From positions 1 through 64,000 of the forward strand of contig NZ_LYWY01000037.1 of the NCBI RefSeq assembly GCF_001661915.1: 64,000 bases of DNA. Direction: 5' to 3'. The notes under the pieces were generated by a model. The model was given only the letters and a program-made list of their open reading frames with translations, was not told where the DNA came from and did not search any database. The position numbers and the translations under genes are program-made. This document shows positions 52,771 to 62,659 of this stretch, piece by piece; within the stretch, counting starts at the first letter, position 1; each line of letters starts with the position of its first letter. Source of the DNA: Croceicoccus pelagius. GTDB taxonomy: Bacteria; Pseudomonadota; Alphaproteobacteria; Sphingomonadales; Sphingomonadaceae.

Positions 52771-53507
52771 ACGACTTCCTCGTAGCCCTCGCGCTCAAGC
52801 TCCAGCGCCAGTTCCGGCCCGCCGGTCTTCACGATGCGGCCCTTGGCAAGGATGTGGACCTTGTCCGGCTTCACGTAGTCGAGCAGGCGCTGGTAATGGG
52901 TAATGAGCAGCACGCCCTTGCCCGCATCGCGCATGATCGAATTGATGCCATCGCCCACGGTGCGCAGCGCATCGATGTCGAGGCCCGAATCCGTCTCGTC
53001 CAGAATGGCGAACTTGGGATCGAGGATGCCCATCTGCACCATCTCGTTCCGCTTCTTCTCACCGCCCGAGAAGCCGACGTTCACCGGGCGCTTCAGCATG
53101 TCCATGTCCATGCGCAGCAGGGCTGCCTTTTCCTTCGCGAGCTTCAGGAACTCGCCGCCGGTCAGTGCCTCCTCGCCGCGGGCCTTGCGCTGGGCATTGG
53201 CCGCCTCGCGCAGAAACTGGACGTTGGAGACGCCGGGAATTTCGACCGGATACTGGAAGCCAAGGAACAGGCCGGCAGCGGCGCGTTCGTGCGGTTCCAT
53301 GTCCAGCAGGTCCTGCCCGTCGAACGTCACCGACCCTTCGGTGATCTCGTAACCCGGACGGCCGCCCAGCGTATAGGCCAGCGTCGACTTGCCCGCGCCG
53401 TTGGGGCCCATGATCGCATGGACCTCGCCCGCGCCGACTTCGAGCGTCAGGCCGTTGAGGATCTTCTTACCGTCTACTTCGGCGTGGAGGTTTTCGATTT
53501 TCAGCAT
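52767..53507 (-). CDS. sufC: Fe-S cluster assembly ATPase SufC
   Basis: The 246-residue ABC ATPase powers the SufBCD scaffold. Walker A is GPNGAGKST, the signature GFSGGEKKRNEM, and Walker B AILDETDSGLDIDAL. All match SufC closely. It overlaps sufD by 4 nt and follows the DUF559 gene after 4 nt. Confidence 0.96.
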   Translation of the reverse strand: MLKIENLHAEVDGKKILNGLTLEVGAGEVHAIMGPNGAGKSTLAYTLGGRPGYEITEGSVTFDGQDLLDMEPHERAAAGLFLGFQYPVEIPGVSNVQFLREAANAQRKARGEEALTGGEFLKLAKEKAALLRMDMDMLKRPVNVGFSGGEKKRNEMVQMGILDPKFAILDETDSGLDIDALRTVGDGINSIMRDAGKGVLLITHYQRLLDYVKPDKVHILAKGRIVKTGGPELALELEREGYEEVV

Positions 53508-53511
53508 CGTA

Positions 53512-54042
53512 TCAGTCTCTTTTCGGGCCGCGAGAGGTGCGGGGTTTGTAGCCCTGCCCGCTGTTTTTCTTTTCGTCGAAATGCTTGCGCCGCGCTTCCT
53601 GCCGGTCGGCGATACGCATCCGCATTCCAGCGGTGATGCGCTTCAGCACGTCGTCCATGTTAGTGAGGATGTCGTCGGCCTTGATACGCATGACGCGGAT
53701 GCCCACGGCCTCGAGGCTCTTGTCGCGGCGTTTTGCCAGCGCCTCGTCCTCGCCTTCCTCGTCGATGTCGATCGCCATGCCGAGGCTGTGGCAGTTGAAG
53801 TCGACGATGGCGCTGCCGACGACGGCGTGGCGCTTGAAGGTGTAGCGGCCCATGTCGGCCTCTGCGAACTTCTCGGCCAGTGCCTTGTGCGCAGGCGTCG
53901 AATGCCGCCGCATCTCGCGCGCACGATCGTGCAGCGCGTCGAGCCGCGATTCGGAAATTTCCCAGCCGCGACCCTTCTTCTTGATCGCGGGTTCGGCGTC
54001 GTCAGACGCGGGACGCAGTGTGAGTGGTTTGCGTTCAGTCAT
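53512..54042 (-). CDS. DUF559 domain-containing protein
   Basis: This 176-residue protein has an acidic/basic N-terminus and a DUF559 (Vsr-like restriction-endonuclease fold) domain: MRRHSTPAHKALAEKFAEAD, FKRHAVVGSAIVDFNCHSLG and IDIDEEGEDEA with E/D residues. The C-terminus is very basic. The start MTERKPLT at 54042 is preferred. It lies between a secreted-protein gene and sufC within the suf operon; why is unknown. Activity on nucleic acid is inference. Confidence 0.82.
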   Translation of the reverse strand: MTERKPLTLRPASDDAEPAIKKKGRGWEISESRLDALHDRAREMRRHSTPAHKALAEKFAEADMGRYTFKRHAVVGSAIVDFNCHSLGMAIDIDEEGEDEALAKRRDKSLEAVGIRVMRIKADDILTNMDDVLKRITAGMRMRIADRQEARRKHFDEKKNSGQGYKPRTSRGPKRD

Positions 54043-54720
54043 TACAAATCGTTTCATCGACGGAGGCGGCGCTGCCAAAAACCTGAGCGACACAAGGCAG
54101 GTCTTCGATTTTGAGCAAGCCCTGCGACATAGTATGGCCATTCCAGCCACCCTGAATTCGTGAGGTGCTTCCGCTTGGCGTCAAGAAGCGTCCGCGAAAG
54201 TCGACACGACGATAGAGCCGCCACGCCTTCTTTTTGTATTCGGTCATGTCAGACTTGATGGCGGTAAATAGCGGCTTACGGCATTCATCGTAGGCCAGAT
54301 TCCCAGAAACGGCGCTGGAATTCTTGAAGTCTTTGTCGTTCATTACCGCTATCGACGCACATTTCAGGTAGGTTACGAAAGCAACGGGGACGGCATGACC
54401 AGTTTGCCGAATTTCTCTGGCGTTACGCTCTACCCCGTTGAGGGCCTGAATGTACTGACCTGACCGCCACGACTCTTGCCCCCGATGGAAGTCCGGAATG
54501 ATGTCCTCGTTCAAAAGATCCAATTCTGCGCGAATAGTCTGACAACGCTCGAGGCTCGCCTCAAACGGCTCAAGCTGGTCTTCGAGCAGACAGGCGGAAT
54601 AGCGATACATCGGAGCGACCATGGGGATCGTGTAATATATCGAGTACGGCTCGGGCTCGGCTGACGCGGCACCACTCAATGTCAAGCTTGCTACACCAAG
54701 GGCTGTAATTGCTTTGCCGA

Positions 54721-54724
<4 letters not shown>
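54035..54724 (-). CDS. hypothetical secreted protein within the suf operon
   Basis: The 229-residue protein has a signal peptide ([20 protein letters not shown], cleavage near SAEPEP) and several cysteines, suggesting a periplasmic disulfide-containing protein. No family is recognised. Base composition is noticeably less GC-rich than sufB and sufC. Its ATG overlaps the sufB stop by 4 nt and its end overlaps the DUF559 gene by 8 nt, so it is co-translated despite looking foreign. Confidence 0.75.
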
Positions 54725-56231
<1,507 letters not shown>

Positions 56232-56235
<4 letters not shown>

Positions 56236-56672
56236 GCGGGTACTTCCAGATCGGGTATGTCTTGCGGGGCTTTCTCGTGAGCGAGATCGACCAGCGAAAT
56301 GCCGGAAAGCGCGGAGCGGATGGCGCGGTTCACCTGCGGCCAGTGCGCGCGAGTGCCGCAGCGCAGTTCGATGGCGCAGTCGCCATCCTCGTCGCAGCAC
56401 TGGGTCAGCGCGATGGGGCCTTCGATCGCCTCGACAATGTCCGCAACGGTGATCGCGGCGGCCGGGCGCGCTAGGCGGAAACCGCCGCCCGCGCCGCGCA
56501 CCGAACGCAGCAGGCCGGCGGATGAAAGCCTGCTCACCAGCTTTTGCACGGTGGGCAGTGGCAGGCCGGTTTCTTCCGAGATTTCGGACGCATTGGTGCG
56601 ATCGCCGCCACAGTGAAGGGCAGCGGCACGCATCGCCACGACGGCGTAATCGGCCATGCTCGAAAGCCGCAT
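56232..56672 (-). CDS. Rrf2 family regulator of the suf operon
   Basis: The 146-residue regulator has the Rrf2 winged helix ([20 protein letters not shown], then [20 protein letters not shown]) and cysteines C92, C93, C99 and C105 that can hold a 2Fe-2S cluster. It matches the SUF-associated Rrf2 group that senses Fe-S status. It is the first gene of the suf operon and overlaps sufB by ATGA. The inverted repeat 32 bp upstream is a candidate self-binding site. Confidence 0.93.
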
Positions 56673-56703
56673 GTAAGCTCGTGCTCCCCGGGTGTCGCCA
56701 TAC

Positions 56704-56727
56704 GATCGCTCCTTAATCGGAACGATC
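56704..56727. promoter_or_regulatory. Inverted repeat upstream of rrf2-suf, candidate operator
   Basis: GATCGCTCC (56704-56712), TTAATC, GGAACGATC (56719-56727): 9-bp arms with one mismatch, 6-bp spacer, 32 bp before the Rrf2 start codon. Position and dyad symmetry fit an operator for the dimeric Rrf2 regulator. Not checked against known SufR/IscR boxes. Confidence 0.45.
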
Positions 56728-56774
56728 TAGTCCGGTTTCACCTAGGGATGCACTGCCGCCGATTCAATCAAAAC

Positions 56775-56790
56775 CGACTGTTGAGAGTCG
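56775..56790 (-). terminator. Weak hairpin after the 134-aa gene
   Basis: CGACT (56775-56779) and AGTCG (56786-56790) flank a 6-nt loop, 27 bp past the stop at 56817. On the minus strand it is followed by GTTTTGATT, a weak T-rich tail. It may separate the TIR transcript from the rrf2-suf promoter. Confidence 0.4.
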
Positions 56791-56816
56791 TTTGCATCTA
56801 GAGGTGGAAACGGCGC

Positions 56817-57221
56817 CTAGCCGCCACGGTCGACGATGATCGGATCGCAGAACGCGAACGTGCCGCTGTCGTCGGTCGACTGCAGCAGTACGGCATATTC
56901 ATATTCCTTGCCGGCGGTTCCGCTGGAGGTGACCTTCAGCTGCAGGTCCTGACCCGACGTGCCGGTACGCGCGCTGAACGCGATCTGGCCGTCCTCGACC
57001 AGCACACCGATGAAGGTGCCGTTCCCATCGGTCAGCGCGGTCCACGAACTGTATCCTGACGGAATGAAGTCGGTGTTCGAAGCGAACTCCCACTTGTTGT
57101 CCTGCGCGATGGTCAGCTCGACGATACCGTTCGCGTCGGGCGTGATCTTGCGGTGATCGACGATCACCCCGCTCTTGTTGACTTTGAAGTTCACCGTATT
57201 CGGCAGATTTTGCGATGCCAT
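56817..57221 (-). CDS. hypothetical beta-rich protein downstream of the TIR gene
   Basis: The 134-residue product (MASQNLPNTVNFKVNKSGVI...) consists of alternating polar/hydrophobic strands and looks like a beta-sandwich, without signal peptide. An AAGGAG ribosome-binding site sits 8 nt before the ATG. It begins 18 bp after the TIR gene stop on the same strand, so cotranscription is very likely. No family is recognised. It may bind or modulate the TIR protein, or be a target or effector partner. Confidence 0.7.
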   Translation of the reverse strand: MASQNLPNTVNFKVNKSGVIVDHRKITPDANGIVELTIAQDNKWEFASNTDFIPSGYSSWTALTDGNGTFIGVLVEDGQIAFSARTGTSGQDLQLKVTSSGTAGKEYEYAVLLQSTDDSGTFAFCDPIIVDRGG

Positions 57222-57239
57222 AGTCCCCACTCCTTTGCG

Positions 57240-59306
57240 TTACTCTGCAAACATTCCCCCGAAAGCAGAAGCAGGCACGCCAGCCTTTTCCCCCGAGCAG
57301 AATTCCCCATTGCCGCGCGTTCGGCGGCATAATCTCTGTTCCTGGATCCGCTCCAGCACCTTGCGATGGCGCGATGCAGTCAGAATCCTCGCGGCCTGCC
57401 CCCATGCCTTGCCCTGCGTAGCGCTGCCCTTGGGCGCGGCATCGCCGATCGCGATCAGAATCGTGGCGCGGGCAGGCGCGTTGGCGGTAAGCCCTTCGAA
57501 ATCACCAGCATATTCGCGTTTTGTATAGATATCGAGTGTTGCCGGCTCGGCAACGCCCAGTCCCGCCGCATAGGCGAGAGCGGTAAGATAGAACTCGTCC
57601 GCCTCGTCGGTGCCCTTGCCGTCGTTCTCGGCGATCTTGGCAGAGATGGCGCGCAAGTCCGCCGCGGCCTGCGCCTTGCCGCCCGCCTGCCACTTGCAAA
57701 GCGCCTGCTGCGCACGGTGAAAGTCGCGGTCCTGGGCCCAGGTCTTGTTGTCGGGGTCGAGCGCGACAAGTTCGCGCCAACGGCGGTCGGCCTGCTCAAG
57801 GCTCGCGCAGCCTTCCTTCATCCGACCAAGCCCGAAGCGCAGGCCCGCCAACTGGTCGAGCGCAATGGCGCGATAGCGGTCAAACTGGCGGTCCATGCCG
57901 TCGTCGATGGCATCGATCTGCGCGATCTGCCGCTTACGGGTCTTTTCCGCCCCGGCCTCGTCCCCGGCATAGGCCCGCGTCGTCGCCGCGTGGGAAATCG
58001 CCTGGATGATCGCGGACTGCGTCGTCCGGTCCTTCGGCTCGATCAGGCGGTAAAGCCGCTCGGCCTCCTCGAACGAAGCGAGCGCATCATCGAATTGCCC
58101 GACCTCGCGATAGACGACGCCGAGATTGAGTTCGCCCGAGGCTGCTTCCAGCTTGGAGGTCGGATCGTCGGGCTTCAGTTCGACCAGCTTGCGGCCAAGA
58201 TCGCGGTACTGGCCCAGATGAACTTCCGCGTTGGGCCAGTCGGCCTGTTCGTAAAAGCCGTAGCCGACCCAGAACTCGCTTTGCGAATGGTCGAAAACGC
58301 GCTGCCAGTTATCGGGATCGTCCTGCAAGGCAGCGCCTGTCGCCCTCGCCGCTTCCAGGAAACTGCGCCGCGCCTGCTCGGTCTGTCCGCGCAACGTCGC
58401 GACTTCGCCGACGAGATGCAGCGCGCGCGCCTTGCGGCCAAGCGCGTCGATGTCGAGATCGGACTGGTCCTGATCCTCGTAATAGGACAGCGCGCGCTCC
58501 CCCACCGAATCCAGCACGTCGAGGCGGCCCACCTTTTCCAGGCGCGGCTTCAGGTCGGTGATCATGAACTCGACAAGGCTGTCGGCCTGCGCGCGCTGAT
58601 ACTGCGCCTCGTCGCGGGCGCGGACGGCGGTATAGGCAAGCAGGCTGGTGCCGATCATGCCGAGGACGGAAGCCGAGGCAAGGATGGCCAGCCGCCGGTG
58701 CCGCCGCTGTGCATCGCGGCGCACGATACGGTCGAGCTTTACCCCGAGGATACCGGCAACGAGCTTCAGCCGCGCCAGTCGTTTGCCGTCACCCCCGTCA
58801 CGGAAATCGGCAGCCAGCGGTTCGATCGGCGTGTCGGTCAGTTCGCCATCCGGCGCAATCGCGAAACGCAGGGCGCGCGGCAGGCATTCCTCGTCCTCCC
58901 GGCCCGGAATGGCGCTGGCATGTGGCTCGCCCGAATGGATCGCGGCCAGCACCATGCCGTCTGGGCGGACCTTGCGGAAATAGCGGATTTCCTCGTCCAC
59001 CCAGCGCGACTTTGCAGCGGCGGGCGAACATATCACGATCAGGCAGCGCGATGCGGCGATTGCCTCGCGCAGCCGATCACCCAGGTCGTTTGCCGCTTCC
59101 AGTTCCTGCCGGTCGCGGAACACGGGGAACAGGCGTTTCGGAAGCGCCTGTTCGTCGCCATTCTCGGCGCGGATGTGACGCGGCAGGCGATATGTTTCCA
59201 GTGCGCGGTGCAGCCACGCCGCAAACGGCGTATTGCCATGGGAATAGCTGATAAACGCCCAGTAGGTGTCGCCCCCGCCCGGTCCTGCGTCCCCGGTCAT
59301 GTCCAA
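57240..59306 (-). CDS. TIR domain protein with transmembrane helix and TPR repeats
   Basis: The 688-residue protein has an N-terminal bacterial TIR domain (about 13-160): TYWAFISYSHGNTPFAAWLH, VFRDRQELEA, and KSRWVDEEIRYF, where E105 or E106 is the candidate catalytic glutamate for NAD+ cleavage. A single transmembrane helix (206-228) follows, then a long TPR-type region (about 240-600). The TIR domain would be cytosolic and the TPRs on the other side, or the reverse. It is divergent from the Crp/Fnr gene by 68 bp. Enzymatic NADase activity is possible but inferred. Confidence 0.88.
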   Translation of the reverse strand: MDMTGDAGPGGGDTYWAFISYSHGNTPFAAWLHRALETYRLPRHIRAENGDEQALPKRLFPVFRDRQELEAANDLGDRLREAIAASRCLIVICSPAAAKSRWVDEEIRYFRKVRPDGMVLAAIHSGEPHASAIPGREDEECLPRALRFAIAPDGELTDTPIEPLAADFRDGGDGKRLARLKLVAGILGVKLDRIVRRDAQRRHRRLAILASASVLGMIGTSLLAYTAVRARDEAQYQRAQADSLVEFMITDLKPRLEKVGRLDVLDSVGERALSYYEDQDQSDLDIDALGRKARALHLVGEVATLRGQTEQARRSFLEAARATGAALQDDPDNWQRVFDHSQSEFWVGYGFYEQADWPNAEVHLGQYRDLGRKLVELKPDDPTSKLEAASGELNLGVVYREVGQFDDALASFEEAERLYRLIEPKDRTTQSAIIQAISHAATTRAYAGDEAGAEKTRKRQIAQIDAIDDGMDRQFDRYRAIALDQLAGLRFGLGRMKEGCASLEQADRRWRELVALDPDNKTWAQDRDFHRAQQALCKWQAGGKAQAAADLRAISAKIAENDGKGTDEADEFYLTALAYAAGLGVAEPATLDIYTKREYAGDFEGLTANAPARATILIAIGDAAPKGSATQGKAWGQAARILTASRHRKVLERIQEQRLCRRTRGNGEFCSGEKAGVPASAFGGMFAE

Positions 59307-59374
59307 AATCCCTACCCCGATATCACAGGCCCGCAGGTTGCGTGTCCGTACCGGCCGGCAGTATCGTCAAACCC

Positions 59375-60058
59375 ATGATCCGCAACCCCGATACTGAAAC
59401 GGTGCAAGCCATTGCGCGCGGTTTCGACTGTGACGACGCCGTCGCGCAGTCGCTCGCGCGGCAGGCGCAGCGCGTCAGTTTCGAACCGCGCGACATCGTG
59501 CTCGCCAGCGGAGAGCGGGCGGAACATCTGTTCCTGATGATTCGCGGCCATGCGCGGATGCTGGCCATCTCGATCGACGGGCGCATGGCGGTGATCGAGG
59601 AGTTCCGCGACGGCGACCTGTTCGGCGAAGGCGCGCTGACCGACGAGGGCCCGGGCGCGGAGACCGGGGACGAAGTCGTCGCGGTCAGCCACAGCACGGC
59701 CTGCAGCCTCGAATCGCACGTCATGGTCGCCGCGATGTCGGCCCATGCCAGCGTGGCGATGGCGATCTCGCGCCGCCTGCTGAAACGGTTGATGACTCAG
59801 AACCGGCGCATGGCCGAAGTTTCGACGCTGTCCACCGTGGGTCGCATCAATGCCGAACTGTTGCGACTGGCACGAGGCGGCGTGAACCTCACGATTTCGC
59901 CGCCGCCAGTGCTGACGCAATTTGCGCTCAGCCTTCAGACCACACGCGAGACCGTGTCGCGCGCGATCAGCAAGCTGGAAAAGAAGGGGATCTTGAAGCG
60001 CGAGGAAAACGGGCTTCGCATCGTGGCCGAACACCGGCTCGAGGAACTGATCTTCTGA
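59375..60058 (+). CDS. Crp/Fnr family transcriptional regulator
   Basis: This 227-residue regulator has a cyclic-nucleotide-binding fold (about 20-125, GDLFGEGAL at 80-88) and a C-terminal HTH. The recognition helix T190-R-E-T-V-S-R196 retains the Arg-Glu...Arg residues with which E. coli CRP reads GTGA. The FNR-type N-terminal cysteine cluster is absent. The cAMP-binding arginine is unclear, so the ligand is unknown. The ATG at 59375 is preferred to an upstream GTG. It is flanked by the TIR and SLOG-cyclase genes. Confidence 0.9.
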   Translation: MIRNPDTETVQAIARGFDCDDAVAQSLARQAQRVSFEPRDIVLASGERAEHLFLMIRGHARMLAISIDGRMAVIEEFRDGDLFGEGALTDEGPGAETGDEVVAVSHSTACSLESHVMVAAMSAHASVAMAISRRLLKRLMTQNRRMAEVSTLSTVGRINAELLRLARGGVNLTISPPPVLTQFALSLQTTRETVSRAISKLEKKGILKREENGLRIVAEHRLEELIF

Positions 60059-60077
60059 TCTGAGAGGCGCAAGCCGC

Positions 60078-61667
60078 CTAGCCATCGCGCAAGGCAAAGA
60101 GAGTCAGCCCCTCACACTCCCCCACCGCTTCGGCATAGACCACGCCCGGAGCGGCAAGGAACAGGGCCGATGCGAAAGGCTCGCTCACCGTCACGACACC
60201 GGGCAGGGCTTGCGCTGCAAGACGTGCAAGGTCAGCCACACCGCGCCCGGCAAGCGCCGCCGGTTCCTCGAACCAGTGGGCGAGGGCATAGTGACCCGCG
60301 ATCGTCACTGGAGCCTTGAAGCGGTGCGATTGCAGTTCGCGCGCGAATTCCCATGCGGCCTCGGGCGTACCGAAGGCGGCCAGCCGCGTGTTCCCGCACG
60401 ACAGCATGACAGCAGGTTGCGCCTCCATCGCCGCGAGCACGTCGCGCAAAGGGTAAAGCAGTTCGTCGGCGGCTTTCTCGAACGAGGCTTCGTCGAGATC
60501 ATCCAATCCCGCAAAGCCGATCTGCAGCATCGCGGCGAGCCTGCGGTCGGGACGGCCCTCGGGCGGCTTTGTCGCAGAGGCCTGTACGCTTTCGACACGC
60601 GGCCAACGCAAATGGTGGCTGCGGCGGCCCGCGTCCTGCCATCGCGTCGCGTCGCGCGCGGTCGCGCGGCCCTTGCCCAGTTCGCCGCCCTCGTCATCGA
60701 CGATGGTAAGCTGCACCGCTTCGCTGCCCATCATCGAGGCATGGAGCACGGCGCAGCCCATCGCGACATCGGAAGCAAGCGCGGTCGCCAGCGGTTCGTA
60801 GGCACCGGTATCGGTCGCAGTGGTGACAAGGCTTTCTGCCGCATCGAGACAGGCGCGGAAACGCGTTTCCCATTCGGCGCCATAGGGACGGATCGACTGG
60901 GCCACGAAGGCATCGGGCGTCAGCGGCAGGACGACATGAAGCTCCGCCCCGCGCGCCAGAAGACGTTCGGCGATGAGGATATCCGCCCCTGCGGCAAGCG
61001 CCCCGAAGCCGAGGCCGATCGCCTCTTCCTCCAACACGGCGTCGATCCGGTCCGCCAGAGCGGCGACGTTTCTGGCATCGACGCCCATGTGGCCGGCAAA
61101 GTGGAGCGAGCGCGGCGGGCGGAATTCGTCGAGCCAGTCGGCCTCCTCGCCCCTCGCCGCGACGATCAGGCGCAACTGGCGCAGCGTACTCGCCATGTCC
61201 TCGTGATTGTCGGGCGATGCTTCCAGCGCCGCGATCAGTGCCGCCCTCGCCCCTGCAGCGTCGCCGACGAGCAGCAGGGCCTCGGCCCTTGTCGCGGCCA
61301 GGTAGAACGGCGTTTCGGCCAGTTCGCGGTCGTTTTCGAGCCAGTCCGCGATCGATGCGGCCAATTCGCGTGCGCCCGCGTCATCGCCTGAAAGCAGGCG
61401 CAGGGTCGCGACGTTGATGCGGGTATAGGGCTGGGGCAGCAGGGCATCGGCACGTTCGTAAAGGGCGGCGGCCTCGGCCATCATTGCGCGCCGCTCCTCG
61501 CCTGTAAGGCGCAAAGCGCGATCCTTACGCAAGCGGCCCTTCACCGCGAGCGTCGAGGATTCTTCCCGGCTTTCGAAACCGCCGGCCTTGAAGAGATGTT
61601 CGGCATGGTCGAGCGCGCCCGCGCGCGCCGCCGTGATGATCGCGGGAAGCGTCGGCTTCATCGGCAT
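60078..61667 (-). CDS. TPR/SLOG/cyclase-like multidomain protein
   Basis: The 529-residue protein appears to have three parts. Residues 1-180 are helical TPR-like (the TRAFs-binding style). Residues about 187-325 read LHFAGHMGVDARN, GFGALAAGADILIAERLLAR, ELHVVLPLTPDAFVAQSI and WETRFRACLDAAE, matching SLOG nucleotide-binding domains. Residues 375-529 resemble a class III cyclase homology domain (RRLAAMLQIGFAGLDDL ... AFGTPEAAWEFARELQ). The metal-binding aspartates there are replaced (IGFAG and CGNT), so it is probably inactive as a cyclase. It converges with the Crp gene by 19 bp. Function is unknown. Confidence 0.7.
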   Translation of the reverse strand: MPMKPTLPAIITAARAGALDHAEHLFKAGGFESREESSTLAVKGRLRKDRALRLTGEERRAMMAEAAALYERADALLPQPYTRINVATLRLLSGDDAGARELAASIADWLENDRELAETPFYLAATRAEALLLVGDAAGARAALIAALEASPDNHEDMASTLRQLRLIVAARGEEADWLDEFRPPRSLHFAGHMGVDARNVAALADRIDAVLEEEAIGLGFGALAAGADILIAERLLARGAELHVVLPLTPDAFVAQSIRPYGAEWETRFRACLDAAESLVTTATDTGAYEPLATALASDVAMGCAVLHASMMGSEAVQLTIVDDEGGELGKGRATARDATRWQDAGRRSHHLRWPRVESVQASATKPPEGRPDRRLAAMLQIGFAGLDDLDEASFEKAADELLYPLRDVLAAMEAQPAVMLSCGNTRLAAFGTPEAAWEFARELQSHRFKAPVTIAGHYALAHWFEEPAALAGRGVADLARLAAQALPGVVTVSEPFASALFLAAPGVVYAEAVGECEGLTLFALRDG

Positions 61668-61734
61668 TTACGATCCTCGATCAAGTTCCGTCCTCCCCTA
61701 TGACGGTCGTTGCAAGCAAGTGGTTAGCACAAAT

Positions 61735-61766
61735 GGAGAAAGTCCGAACCCTTTCGGGTCCGGACT
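61735..61766 (-). terminator. Terminator after the UrcA-family gene
   Basis: On the minus strand, AGTCCGGACCC and GGGTTCGGACT form an 11-bp stem (one G-U pair) around a GAAA tetraloop (61741-61766), followed by TTCTCCATTT. It lies 24 bp after the urcA stop and before the SLOG-gene start. Confidence 0.7.
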
Positions 61767-61789
61767 TCTCCGGTCAATTACCGCACGGT

Positions 61790-62149
61790 TTAGCGTGCGG
61801 ACGAACGCGGAGCCCTGATCGGGTCTGCAGCGACCATGACCGGAAGCTTGACCCGCGAGTCGATGACGGCTGCGACCTGCACTTCGGTGCGTTCGAGCGT
61901 TTCGTTCATGCACTTTCGCTCAAAGGCCATGGTGCCAACGCCGCGCATCCCCTTGGGTTCGCATACCGTGCGCGCCGCGCGCTTGACCAAGCGGCGTAGG
62001 TCCTTGACCCCTTCCTCACTGGTGAGATCGAAGCCCCAGGTATCGACCTCGATGGTACGCGTCTCTTCCTTGGCATGGGCGGTTGACGTAGTACCGGTAG
62101 CAGCGATCCCGGCGGCGACAATGGCAATGAAAGCCTTCTTGGAATACAT
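61790..62149 (-). CDS. UrcA family protein
   Basis: This 119-residue secreted protein has a signal peptide (MYSKKAFIAIVAAGIAATG, cleavage near AHAKEE) and the UrcA pattern: DLTSEEGVKDLRRLVKRAAR, TVCEPKG, FERKCMNETLERTEVQVAAV, with two cysteines likely disulfide-bonded. UrcA proteins are frequent and uncharacterised in sphingomonads. A perfect GTGA-N6-TCAC palindrome lies 75 bp upstream. Confidence 0.88.
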   Translation of the reverse strand: MYSKKAFIAIVAAGIAATGTTSTAHAKEETRTIEVDTWGFDLTSEEGVKDLRRLVKRAARTVCEPKGMRGVGTMAFERKCMNETLERTEVQVAAVIDSRVKLPVMVAADPIRAPRSSAR

Positions 62150-62223
62150 GATAAGAACTCCCCACAGTCTTGCATGTAACGTGTAGCGACCATTCAAGAC
62201 CTACGAGAGTTTTTGAAACATTT

Positions 62224-62243
62224 CGCGTGACGTCTATCACGCG
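62224..62243. promoter_or_regulatory. Crp/Fnr-type palindrome upstream of urcA
   Basis: CGCGTGA (62224-62230), CGTCTA, TCACGCG (62237-62243) is a perfect 7-bp dyad with 6-bp spacer, the canonical Crp GTGA-N6-TCAC geometry. It lies 75 bp before the UrcA ATG on the minus strand. Confidence 0.6.
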
Positions 62244-62542
62244 TAATTTTATTTCAGTTGCAACCGTATGATGCATTTCAGAATTTAATTGTTCTCGGGC
62301 ACTTCCTGCAGCTTTAAACCAATTGCCCGGCCCTGAAACGGCGAATGCCCGGACCTGTAAAAGATCCGGGCACCCCCCACGGACACCGGCGCGGACAAAC
62401 GCCGGTAGGCCTTGCAAGCGAGCCCTGGTCTTTCGGACCATGACGGACGGCTCAGCTCACAACGTACAGAACGGGAACTCCCCCAAGTCCCTGCCCTGTA
62501 TCTGCTGTCGAAGACGGGTTTACGCCGGGGTCTGCGCGGCTA

Positions 62543-62561
62543 CGCGTGACGGCGGTCACGC
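62543..62561. promoter_or_regulatory. Crp/Fnr-type palindrome upstream of pyrD
   Basis: GCGTGA (62544-62549), CGGCGG, TCACGC (62556-62561): the same half-sites and spacing as at 62224-62243, 98 bp before the pyrD ATG. Confidence 0.5.
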
Positions 62562-62659
62562 CCGCGCAGAAAAATGCGGATTTGTCCGGATGCGACTTTG
62601 CGTAAATTGCAGACAGCCGCCGTTCGACATTGCACAAAGCCTCTCTTATAGGCGCGCGC

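Larger units (their letters stand above)
62150..62659. other. 510-bp intergenic region with two Crp-like palindromes and a hairpin
   Basis: No convincing gene is present between divergent urcA and pyrD. The region holds two GTGA-N6-TCAC sites (listed separately) and an 8-bp hairpin TGCCCGGA (62346-62353)/TCCGGGCA (62365-62372) with an 11-nt loop. Confidence 0.6.

Noticed and set aside
57366-59378. A 670-codon open frame antisense to the TIR-TPR gene
   Set aside because: It mirrors the GC-rich codon pattern of the real gene on the other strand and shows no domain; the TIR/TPR reading has clear motifs.
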